From NCBI GenBank assembly GCA_001803225.1, contig MHBF01000104.1, positions 1 through 41,006 of the forward strand: a stretch of 41,006 nt of DNA, read 5' to 3'. Of this stretch, positions 34,397-41,006 are shown piece after piece (the first letter of the stretch is position 1; each line of letters begins with the position of its first letter). The stretch comes from Lentisphaerae bacterium GWF2_44_16 (lineage in GTDB: Bacteria > Verrucomicrobiota > Lentisphaeria > Victivallales > GWF2-45-14). The translations under genes and the position numbers were made by a program. The notes beneath the pieces were generated by a model. The model searched no databases and was not told the DNA's origin. It was given only the letters and a program-made list of their open reading frames with translations.

Positions 34397-35209
34397 GTGA
34401 TTTTTGACGAATTTCTGAAAAAAATCTGTACTCCTCCGGTACTGGCTGAAAAAGACCAGTTCCTTATCAAGCTTGCGGATTCCGAAGAGGAAATAGAACA
34501 GGCTATGCGTCTGCGTTACAGGATATTCAATCTGGAACAGGGCAAAGGCCTTGAATCAGCCAACGGAATAGACAGAGATGAATTCGACGAATATTGCCTG
34601 CACCTGATTGTCATCGAAAAGAAGACAGGTGAGCCGGTCGGTACATATAGGATACATCTTGGCCCCGTGGCATCTTCCGCCATAGGTTTTTACTCCGCTA
34701 GAGAATACAGCATTCCAGACCTTGGCAAAATAGCCAGTGAAGCAATAGAAGTCGGCCGCTCATGTGTATCCCCCGGCTACCGTACAGGGGCCGTCGTAGC
34801 GCTTTTGTGGCTGGGCATAGCGGAAATCCTGATCAGATCTAAATTCACTTATCTCCTGGGATGCGTAAGCCTTGAATCCACAGAACCTGTTTCAGGCTGG
34901 GCCCTCTATAAGCATTTTGAGGAAACAGGCAAGCTCTGTGATATGCTGACAGCTGAACCGATGCCGGGCTTTGAGCTTGAAAAAGCCTCTCCCGAAAGCA
35001 TCAGCCAGCTGCTCGAAGACAAACGCGCCGTTTCCAAGCTCATACCTCCTCTTTTCAAAGGGTATCTCAGGCTCGGCACTAAAATATGCAGCAAGCCGGC
35101 TTTCGATAAGGAATTCGGCACTATAGACTTCCTCATCCTTCTCAATACAAAAAAACTCCCGGACAGATACGTTCGCCATTTTTATTGTGAAAAGGAGGAG
35201 GATAATTGA
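34397..35209 (+). CDS. OlsB-like N-acyltransferase (acyl-ACP dependent, GNAT fold)
   Basis: A 270-residue protein of the hemolysin/OlsB acyltransferase group (PF13444). Diagnostic segments are AMRLRYRIFNLEQGKGLES (about 36-54), EPVGTYRIHLGP (about 79-90), and EAIEVGRSCVSPGYRTGAVVALLWLGIAE (about 115-143). OlsB transfers a 3-hydroxyacyl chain from ACP to ornithine, the first step of ornithine-lipid synthesis at the inner membrane. The adjacent PlsC-type gene supplies the expected second enzyme, which supports the assignment. The start is GTG at 34397. The stop overlaps the possible TTG start of the next gene. Confidence 0.8.
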   Translation: MIFDEFLKKICTPPVLAEKDQFLIKLADSEEEIEQAMRLRYRIFNLEQGKGLESANGIDRDEFDEYCLHLIVIEKKTGEPVGTYRIHLGPVASSAIGFYSAREYSIPDLGKIASEAIEVGRSCVSPGYRTGAVVALLWLGIAEILIRSKFTYLLGCVSLESTEPVSGWALYKHFEETGKLCDMLTAEPMPGFELEKASPESISQLLEDKRAVSKLIPPLFKGYLRLGTKICSKPAFDKEFGTIDFLILLNTKKLPDRYVRHFYCEKEEDN

Positions 35210-35964
35210 CGATGGCGTTTTTCAGACGTATTTTTCGTATTATCGCTCTTCTCGTCTGGTTTATTCTCACAGGTTTGATAGCGCTTCCTTTCCAAATCGG
35301 AGGATGGAAAAACATAAGACGCGTAAGCTTTGTATCCCGTATGTGGGGAACAGGCGTAGCATGGATAATAAATCTTAAAATAAACCTGATAGGCGACCTT
35401 TCCTCTTTCAAGGGAGGGCTTATAATATCGAATCATCAGGGATATATCGATATCGTTACCCATTCAGCCGCGTTTCCCATAAGATTTACTCCGAAAGCGG
35501 AAATAGCCAGATGGCCTTTTCTAGGTCAGATGCTGGGGCTGAGCAGGCCGATATGGGTGGACCGCACTTCCAAACAGAAATCTTCGCTCCTGCTTGAAAA
35601 ATTCCGCGATACCATGGAACATGGCATTCCCCTGATTGTTTACCCGGAAGGAACAAGCGATAATGCCGCAAACGGGCTGCTGCCTTTCAAATCAACCCCT
35701 TTTGAGGCGGTGATAGCAAAAAAAATCAGTATGCTCCCCATTATTACGGTTTATCAGTCCCCTCCCGGCTATGACTCTGTGGCATGGTACGGAGATATGA
35801 CACTGCTTCCTCATATCTGGCAATTACTCTCTTATCCTTATATCCTTGCAAATATCTATGTGTTGAATATAGTATTGCCGGACAACAGAAACAGAAAAGA
35901 ATTGGCGACCTGCATTCATGATCTGATGGATAAAGAGTGGCAAATAAGGAAACAGATCTCATAA
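35206..35964 (+). CDS. PlsC/OlsA-like 1-acylglycerol-3-phosphate-type acyltransferase
   Basis: A 252-residue membrane-associated O-acyltransferase. An N-terminal hydrophobic segment (about 8-30) precedes the acyltransferase motifs: NHQGYID (HX4D, His77 and Asp82) and YPEGTSD (146-152). In the pair with OlsB it should acylate lyso-ornithine lipid to ornithine lipid; general phosphatidic acid synthesis is the alternative. The start is ambiguous. TTG at 35206 overlaps the previous stop and has AGGAGG 7 bases away, while ATG at 35212 has the last AGGAGG 10 bases away. The CobS-like gene follows after 7 bases. Confidence 0.82.
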   Translation: MTMAFFRRIFRIIALLVWFILTGLIALPFQIGGWKNIRRVSFVSRMWGTGVAWIINLKINLIGDLSSFKGGLIISNHQGYIDIVTHSAAFPIRFTPKAEIARWPFLGQMLGLSRPIWVDRTSKQKSSLLLEKFRDTMEHGIPLIVYPEGTSDNAANGLLPFKSTPFEAVIAKKISMLPIITVYQSPPGYDSVAWYGDMTLLPHIWQLLSYPYILANIYVLNIVLPDNRNRKELATCIHDLMDKEWQIRKQIS

Positions 35965-35971
35965 AGGATAA

Positions 35972-36781
35972 ATGATGAGTAGAAAATTCAGCAGAAGATT
36001 AAGGACTTTCAAAGAGTGGATTTTACCGTTTTCAACGGCATGGGAACTTTTATTGGACATTCCTTTTCCAGGAAGCCTTAAATCACAAGATGATGTGGAA
36101 AATTCTTCAGTTCTCATGAGTTTCCCTTTAGTAGGCGCTTTTCTAGGAATACTCGGTTATATTCTCGCGCGTTTTCTTCTGGCATTTTTGGGCAATTTCG
36201 CGGCTTCAGTTGTTTTTTCAATATTATTCGCTTCATTTCTGGAATTTATAACCAAAGGCCGGAACCTCAGCATTTTATCATCATTTATTGAAAACCGTTT
36301 TGACGGGACTTCAACTTATGATTCGTTCATGAACCTCAGTGATAATTTCAATGCCCAGAGATCTCCCGCCGGAACAATTTCAATAATTCTGCTTTTCATA
36401 TTCAGGGTTTTCTGTTTTGCCGTTCTGGTTTCTCATGGCTGCGCGTTCTGGATTATTTCCGTGCTTATCGCGGACTTTACCGTGCAGGCGCATCTTGCTA
36501 CCGGGCCTGACATAAAAACAGCCCAGCCTCTTCTCGAGGTTGAGGAAAAATTCATTTATCAGCCGTGGTTTACGGCAGCGGCAATCATTTTTTTAAGTTC
36601 CTTTCCTGATTTTATAAGTGCCGTTATAGCTATAGCCGTTTCGTTTATATTCGCGTTTCTTTTCAAAAAATACTGTATGGAAATTCTTGAGGGCGTATCG
36701 GGAAAGATTACGGGTTTCGCCGGATATGCCATTGAGACAATCATGCTTCTGGCGGGCATTGTTCTCCTGATAAAATCCTGA
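35972..36781 (+). CDS. CobS-like integral membrane protein lacking the acidic motifs
   Basis: A 269-residue protein with about six or seven transmembrane helices. Its start (STAWELLLDIPFPGSLK ... SFPLVGAFLGILGYILA) and end (EGVSGKITGFAGYAIETIMLLAGIVLL) follow the course of cobalamin synthase CobS, whose C-terminal signature is G-x-x-TGD-x-x-GA-x-x-E. The Asp of TGD is Phe, and the HLDGLADT-D motif of CobS is not present (a NRFDGTSTYD stretch lies near that point). Activity as adenosylcobinamide-GDP ribazoletransferase is thus unlikely, and a different membrane phosphoryl- or lipid-related role is possible. No other cobalamin gene is near. It sits directly behind the OlsB/PlsC-like pair. Confidence 0.5.
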   Translation: MMSRKFSRRLRTFKEWILPFSTAWELLLDIPFPGSLKSQDDVENSSVLMSFPLVGAFLGILGYILARFLLAFLGNFAASVVFSILFASFLEFITKGRNLSILSSFIENRFDGTSTYDSFMNLSDNFNAQRSPAGTISIILLFIFRVFCFAVLVSHGCAFWIISVLIADFTVQAHLATGPDIKTAQPLLEVEEKFIYQPWFTAAAIIFLSSFPDFISAVIAIAVSFIFAFLFKKYCMEILEGVSGKITGFAGYAIETIMLLAGIVLLIKS

Positions 36782-36787
36782 CGGCCG

Positions 36788-37273
36788 ATGTTCATGGAAA
36801 ACAGCATAAATCTTCTGATGGAAATGGATCATGATAATTTCAGGTTTCAGGTAAGTGCCAACCCTTACGAAAAAAATACATGCATCCTTTGGCTGACGGA
36901 TAAAAAAAAACCGGGACCATTCAAGGCTTTGGGAAAATTTTCCGCTTTCGACAGAAAAAAAATCCTTGATTTTGCCGTCAGATATTCCGCCAGTAAAAGT
37001 CTCAGGGATGAAGTGGAAAATAAGAAGTTCAAAGTGAAATTGAACTCGATTTCCCTCAGTTACTTTCACAAAATAGAAAAGACAATTCCCTCTAACCGGG
37101 AAAGCGCCTACAGAAACCTTTTTGGCCTGGACACGAAAATAGAGCGGGGAAATCTTTCAAGAAGAATGAAAATGATGGCGAAAAAGTTTCATCCCGACCT
37201 CGGCGGAAATACCTTTGCAATGACCCTGATAAACGAAGCCTATAATTATCTTCTTCAATACACACAGGCTTAG
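36788..37273 (+). CDS. Protein with C-terminal J-domain-like module
   Basis: A 161-residue protein. The first 100 residues are not recognised and are rich in Lys, Phe and Asp. Residues about 105-160 read as a short J domain: YRNLFGLDTKIERGNLSRRMKMMAKKFHPDLGGNTFAMTLINEAYNYL, with the His135-Pro136-Asp137 triad that activates Hsp70 ATPase, placed between helix II and helix III. J domains are usually N-terminal, so this is a type III (C-terminal) J protein. It begins 6 bases after the CobS-like stop with little ribosome-site signal, which suggests coupling. It ends at TAG, 9 bases before the convergent panC. Confidence 0.7.
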   Translation: MFMENSINLLMEMDHDNFRFQVSANPYEKNTCILWLTDKKKPGPFKALGKFSAFDRKKILDFAVRYSASKSLRDEVENKKFKVKLNSISLSYFHKIEKTIPSNRESAYRNLFGLDTKIERGNLSRRMKMMAKKFHPDLGGNTFAMTLINEAYNYLLQYTQA

Positions 37274-37282
37274 AAAAAATCG

Positions 37283-38128
37283 TCATTTCACATCTATGAT
37301 TATATTGTCGATAAGCCTTGTCGGACCGAAAAAAGCGGCGGCGGCTAAAAGTATTCTGCCTTCTTTTTCAGTTGCCGGCTTCAGAGTATCCGCGTCAACA
37401 GCTTCCACATAATCGACTTTACCGCCGAAAGCAGAAATTTTACTTTTGATTTTATTTATTATTTCTTCAATATTGAGTCTGCTGTTTTTAACGTCATTTT
37501 CGGCTGAAAAGAGGGCCTGCGAAATGGAAAGGGCGTTTTTTCTTTCATCGGGACTGAGGTATTTGTTTCTTGAGCTCATCGCCAAGCCGTCCTTTTCTCT
37601 GACTATGGGGGCGACAATTATTTCCAGCGAAAAATTGAGATCGCGTGCCATACGTTTTATCACGGCAAGCTGCTGCGCGTCCTTCTGCCCGAAAACAGCC
37701 ATGTCCGGAAGCGTGGCGTTGAAAAGTTTGGCGACTACCGTAGTAACACCCCTGAAATGTCCCGGTCTTGACTTGCCGCAGAGACCTCTGGATAAATCTT
37801 CCTCAGAAACCCATGTACTGGCATTTCCGGGGTACATTTCCTCCGGCGAAGGAGCAAATACCGCATCAGCTTTTCCTGATTCGCATAGCTGTCTGTCGCG
37901 CTCGAAATCACGGGGATATTTCTCAAAATCCTCATTCGGCCCGAACTGGGTGGGATTTACAAATATTGTCACTACCACGGCATCGGCTTTTGAACGGGCT
38001 GTGTCAATAAGGGAAAGATGCCCTTCATGGAGAAAACCCATCGTAGGCACGACGGCTATGCTTTTGCCTTTTTTCTTCAGTTCCTTTGAAAAGGACTGCA
38101 TTTCAGAAATGGTCCTGATAATTTTCAT
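37283..38128 (-). CDS. panC: Pantothenate synthetase
   Basis: A 281-residue ligase that joins pantoate and beta-alanine with ATP, the last step of pantothenate (coenzyme A precursor) synthesis in the cytoplasm. It has the nucleotidyltransferase HIGH motif as PTMGFLHEGHLSLI (28-41), the pantoate-binding FVNPTQFGPNEDFEKYPR, and the KMSKS-like loop MSSRNKYLS. The length is standard. It is 4 bases after hisF on the same strand and therefore co-transcribed with it, a mixed biosynthetic operon. The start follows MKIIRTISEM, which matches the family. Confidence 0.96.
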   Translation of the reverse strand: MKIIRTISEMQSFSKELKKKGKSIAVVPTMGFLHEGHLSLIDTARSKADAVVVTIFVNPTQFGPNEDFEKYPRDFERDRQLCESGKADAVFAPSPEEMYPGNASTWVSEEDLSRGLCGKSRPGHFRGVTTVVAKLFNATLPDMAVFGQKDAQQLAVIKRMARDLNFSLEIIVAPIVREKDGLAMSSRNKYLSPDERKNALSISQALFSAENDVKNSRLNIEEIINKIKSKISAFGGKVDYVEAVDADTLKPATEKEGRILLAAAAFFGPTRLIDNIIIDVK

Positions 38129-38132
38129 ATTC

Positions 38133-38897
38133 TCAATCCCTGACGGGGATATTGTGTTTTCTCAGAAAATCCTTTGTCTCCGGCACTGTAAAGGTTCCGA
38201 AGTGGAAAATGCTGGCGGCCAGTACCGCGTCGGCTTTACCTTTTTCCAGCACTTCAAGCAGATGTTCGAGACTGCCCGCGCCTCCTGAAGCTATGACAGG
38301 GACATTAACGGCCTCGGAAACGGCTTTTGTAAGTTCGCAGTCATATCCGTCTTTAGTCCCGTCGGCGTCCATGCTGGTAAGAAGTATTTCACCTGCCCCG
38401 AGCTCAACGCCTCTCCGCGCCCACTCCACAGCATCAAGGTCAACAGGATGTCTTCCGCCATGAGTATAAACCTGCCATCTGTTTTTTTCGCCCCGCACTC
38501 TCCTGGCGTCAATCGCAAGCACAATGCACTGGCTGCCGAATCTTTCAGCGCCTGCCCTTATGATATCGGGATTTTTCACGGCCGCTGAATTGACGGAGGT
38601 TTTATCGGCCCCCGAGGTCAACATCAGGCGCATGTCTTCGACAGTTCTTATTCCGCCTCCCACGGTAAGCGGGATGAATACTTTTTCGGCGGTGCGCCGG
38701 ACTACGTCAACCATGGTGGCCCTGTTATCGCTGGTTGCGGTAATGTCCAGGAAGACTATTTCATCGGCGCCCTGTTTATTGTATTCAACAGCGGCCTCGA
38801 CAGGGTCTCCGGCATCCACCAGATTTACGAAATTTATGCCTTTGACAACTCTTCCGTTAGTTACGTCAAGGCATGGTATTATCCGTTTGGCAAGCAT
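38133..38897 (-). CDS. hisF: Imidazole glycerol phosphate synthase subunit HisF
   Basis: A 254-residue TIM-barrel cyclase. The catalytic residues Asp11 ([15 protein letters not shown]) and Asp130 (VLAIDARR) are in place, as are the phosphate-binding [10 protein letters not shown] and [11 protein letters not shown] segments. With HisH it converts PRFAR and ammonia from glutamine into imidazole glycerol phosphate and AICAR for histidine and purine synthesis. No hisH or other his gene is in the window, so the pathway is scattered. It lies 18 bases after the ferredoxin oxidoreductase gene and just before panC. Confidence 0.97.
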   Translation of the reverse strand: MLAKRIIPCLDVTNGRVVKGINFVNLVDAGDPVEAAVEYNKQGADEIVFLDITATSDNRATMVDVVRRTAEKVFIPLTVGGGIRTVEDMRLMLTSGADKTSVNSAAVKNPDIIRAGAERFGSQCIVLAIDARRVRGEKNRWQVYTHGGRHPVDLDAVEWARRGVELGAGEILLTSMDADGTKDGYDCELTKAVSEAVNVPVIASGGAGSLEHLLEVLEKGKADAVLAASIFHFGTFTVPETKDFLRKHNIPVRD

Positions 38898-38915
38898 ATT
38901 TCAGGTGTTTTCCTC

Positions 38916-40394
38916 TCAGGCAATGTTAAGCATTTTAACGGCTTGTTTGCCTTCGTGAAAAGCTTTGAGGTTCAACTTTACGACTTCCTGTTTATCCTCG
39001 AAATTTCTTATGATGGCTTCTTCAAATGCCTTGTCAAAGTCTTCCTTGTCATTGCCCTCAAGGAAATAATCTATGAGCGCCACGGAGAGAGCGCCGAGAA
39101 TGACTGAATTGGCGTATTTTATATCGCCTGTGGCTTTGGCAATGTCCGAAGCTTTTATGGCAAATACTTTTTTATCAGGCCCGCATTTCGGTTTTTCTAT
39201 TATGCTGCTGTCATAGAGGAGGACACCGTTTTCCTTTAGTTCCGGCAGAAACTTATCCATTGACTGCTGGTTCATGACTATGAGCAGGTTTATGTCCTTG
39301 TCGATTATGGGTGAAGAAACTTTGTTCCTGCTGAGGACTACGGAACTGCTGGCTGTGCCGCCGCGCATTTCGGGCCCGTATGAGGGAAGCCAGGTTACGT
39401 TGAAATTGCGGAGCTGGCCCATAAGGGTTATCATCAGTCCCAAGCTCAATATGCCCTGCCCTCCGTAACCCGCGCACTTAATCCTTCTTTCCTTATTGAA
39501 AACCTCCGACTCATTTTTAAAGCTCGAATCCTTGCCTATTTTTGACTTAAGGGGATAAAGCAGTTTTCTCACAGTTTCCTTGTCATAAATGCCCTTGGGC
39601 CTTTCGATGGGCTCTCTTTCGGCGCCGATATCCTTGAAACAGTTCAAGGGAAAATAAGGAATCATATTTTTTTCAATCCACCTGTCTGTTTCGGTAGCGG
39701 TCATTTTGAGGTTTGTTGGACATCCGGCAAGAAATTCTATAAGAGAAAAGCCTTTGTGCTCCTTCATATACTGAATGCCTTTTCTCAGGGCTTTGCGGGC
39801 GTTCATGATATTTTTAGTGGAAGTCAGAGCGACCCTTTCCACGTATATCGGCGAATCAAGGGCGGCGACCATTTCAGAAACTTTCAGAGGATAACCCTCG
39901 TTGCTTATGGACCGTCCGTAGGGGCATGTCACTGTTTTCTGACCGGGCAGCGTAGTAGGCGCCATCTGTCCCCCGGTCATCCCGTATATGCCGTTGTTCA
40001 CAAAACACACGGTAATATTTTCGCCCCTGTTGGCAGCCTGTATGAAATCATTGAAGCCTATAGCTCCCAAATCCCCGTCCCCCTGATACGAAATCACAAG
40101 GCTGTGAGGATTTGCCCTCTCTATTCCCGTGGCGACAGCCGGGGCGCGTCCGTGAGGCACCGAAATGCCGCAGGCATCAAAATAGTAATACGCGAACACT
40201 GAACATCCCACAGGAGAAAGTATCACTGTATTATCCTGTATTTCCATATCGCTGATGGCTTCAGCTATGAGTTTATGCAGTATGCCGTGCCCGCAGCCGG
40301 AACAGTAATGCATGTTCTTCTTGAAAATCCCCGGCCTCCTGTCAAACACATCAAAAAATCCACCGGGCCTCTTATATAAAGTTTTTTCCGTCAT
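38916..40394 (-). CDS. 2-oxoacid:ferredoxin oxidoreductase, fused beta and gamma subunits
   Basis: A 492-residue fusion. Residues about 25-270 are the TPP-binding beta subunit (HYCSGCGHG at 29-37, the TPP/Mg motif [21 protein letters not shown] at 104-124 with Asn133-Asn134, then [11 protein letters not shown]). Residues about 303-480 are the gamma subunit ([37 protein letters not shown]). Together with the alpha subunit gene upstream (1 base apart) it forms a KorAB/VorBAC-type enzyme that oxidatively decarboxylates a 2-oxoacid to acyl-CoA, reducing ferredoxin. This points to an anaerobic lifestyle. Branched-chain oxoacid and 2-oxoglutarate are both possible substrates. Confidence 0.93.
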   Translation of the reverse strand: MTEKTLYKRPGGFFDVFDRRPGIFKKNMHYCSGCGHGILHKLIAEAISDMEIQDNTVILSPVGCSVFAYYYFDACGISVPHGRAPAVATGIERANPHSLVISYQGDGDLGAIGFNDFIQAANRGENITVCFVNNGIYGMTGGQMAPTTLPGQKTVTCPYGRSISNEGYPLKVSEMVAALDSPIYVERVALTSTKNIMNARKALRKGIQYMKEHKGFSLIEFLAGCPTNLKMTATETDRWIEKNMIPYFPLNCFKDIGAEREPIERPKGIYDKETVRKLLYPLKSKIGKDSSFKNESEVFNKERRIKCAGYGGQGILSLGLMITLMGQLRNFNVTWLPSYGPEMRGGTASSSVVLSRNKVSSPIIDKDINLLIVMNQQSMDKFLPELKENGVLLYDSSIIEKPKCGPDKKVFAIKASDIAKATGDIKYANSVILGALSVALIDYFLEGNDKEDFDKAFEEAIIRNFEDKQEVVKLNLKAFHEGKQAVKMLNIA

Positions 40395-40395
40395 A

Positions 40396-41006
40396 TCAAC
40401 CTCTGCCTGCCTTGATTATTTCGTAAGCTTTCCGGGTTATTTCATCAATTGAAGGAATATTCCCCCCCATTCTGGCATAAAGATGAACAGGTCTGCTACA
40501 TTCTATGGTCAGTTTGACATCGTCAATCATCTGTCCGTTGCTCATCTCCACACAGAGAAAATTCGAGGCGTGTTTCGCAAGCCTGCGCATCTCGTCAACA
40601 GGGAAAGGAAACAGGGTAATGGGCCTTATCATGCCGGCCTTGACGCCTTCGGAACGCAACTTGTCCACCACCGAATGTATCAGGCGGCTTACAATTCCGT
40701 ATCCTGTTATTATGAGTTCCGCGTCATCCGCCATATATGTTTCGCTCATCTGCTCTTTTTCGCTTATGAGCCTGTATTTTTCCTGAAGTTTAATGTTCAC
40801 TTCCTCAAGCGCGTCATAGTCGAGGTATATTGAGGTAAGAAAATTTCTCCTGCTCTTTTTCGTCCCATCGAGGGCCCATTCAGGTATTTTTTTGGTTTCT
40901 ATGGGCTCGGGAAGAGTTACGCTTTCAAGCATTTGCCCGATAACACCGTCCGTCAGGACATACACCGGAATACGGTAATTATCCGCCAGGTCAAAGGCTT
41001 TCACAG
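40396..41006 (-). CDS. 2-oxoacid:ferredoxin oxidoreductase alpha subunit, C-terminal part (cut by window edge)
   Basis: About 203 residues of the C-terminal end are visible; the gene begins beyond the right edge. The stretch AFDLADNYRIPVYVLTDGVIGQMLE is the conserved end of the alpha subunit pyrimidine-binding domain. The later part (DAELIITGYGIVSRLIHSVVDKLRSEGVKAGMIRPITLFPFP ... NFLCVEMSNGQMIDDVK) is the transketolase-C-like domain of VorB/KorA-type subunits. A GTG at 41004 is an internal valine, not the start. The stop is one base from the start of the beta-gamma gene, so they form one operon. Confidence 0.92.
   Translation of the reverse strand, partial: VKAFDLADNYRIPVYVLTDGVIGQMLESVTLPEPIETKKIPEWALDGTKKSRRNFLTSIYLDYDALEEVNIKLQEKYRLISEKEQMSETYMADDAELIITGYGIVSRLIHSVVDKLRSEGVKAGMIRPITLFPFPVDEMRRLAKHASNFLCVEMSNGQMIDDVKLTIECSRPVHLYARMGGNIPSIDEITRKAYEIIKAGRG

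Noticed and set aside
35972..36781. Genuine cobalamin synthase CobS
   Set aside because: The acidic catalytic motifs are absent and there is no cobalamin gene nearby.

Overview
The window looks like a piece of a chromosome from an uncultured or gut-type member of the PVC bacteria, most likely Lentisphaerota (Victivallales-like) or a relative. This is inference. It rests on a pseudopilin with the H-X9-DG tail motif, several glycoside hydrolases of the type abundant in that phylum (GH20-domain-2-like, DUF4091/GH123-like, GH28), a ceramidase-like protein, moderate GC content, and housekeeping genes interspersed with small sugar-catabolic units that each have their own regulator. No tRNA, rRNA, insertion sequence, phage gene or CRISPR array was seen. 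Coding density is very high and no gene-free stretch exceeds about 170 bases.

Region 1 (1-7925) is a minus-strand catabolic operon divergent from a DeoR-family regulator. In transcription order it holds a class III aminotransferase, a GH20-domain-2-like glycosidase split by an in-frame TAG, a GH28 enzyme, a Gfo/Idh/MocA oxidoreductase, a ceramidase-like protein, and the first 22 codons of an FGGY sugar kinase running off the left edge. Three of the junctions are ATGA overlaps. A perfect-consensus sigma70-type promoter is abutted by a 25-bp inverted repeat whose core (ATGTTA-N5-TAACAT) recurs at the regulator's start codon. Region 2 (7911-11794) repeats the plan with one large GH20-domain-2-like protein and a GntR/LacI-type regulator.

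Region 3 (11779-18472, minus) holds a PfkB sugar kinase, a SppA-type peptidase, a 716-residue receiver-kinase-GH26 fusion, a degenerate Cas4/RecB-like nuclease and an RsmB-type rRNA methyltransferase. In the fusion the receiver looks intact, but the kinase and glycosidase modules have both lost catalytic residues. This is the most unusual gene in the window. Region 4 (18506-22402, minus) has an acidic-linker protein of unknown function, a multi-TM mechanosensitive-channel-like protein with a strong terminator, and an AspT/YidE-type transporter.

Region 5 (22492-30941, plus) is a second GntR/LacI-type regulator with its own promoter, followed by a polysaccharide pyruvyl transferase-like protein, a secreted LamG protein, a pseudopilin, a secreted DUF4091 hydrolase and a membrane glycosyltransferase-TPR fusion. 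Region 6 (31108-37273, plus) holds aspS, a lytic transglycosylase, a DUF3047 protein, an OlsB/PlsC-like acyltransferase pair (probable ornithine-lipid synthesis), a CobS-like membrane protein lacking the family's acidic motifs, and a J-domain protein. Region 7 (37283-41006, minus) holds panC, hisF, a fused beta-gamma 2-oxoacid:ferredoxin oxidoreductase subunit and the end of its alpha subunit.
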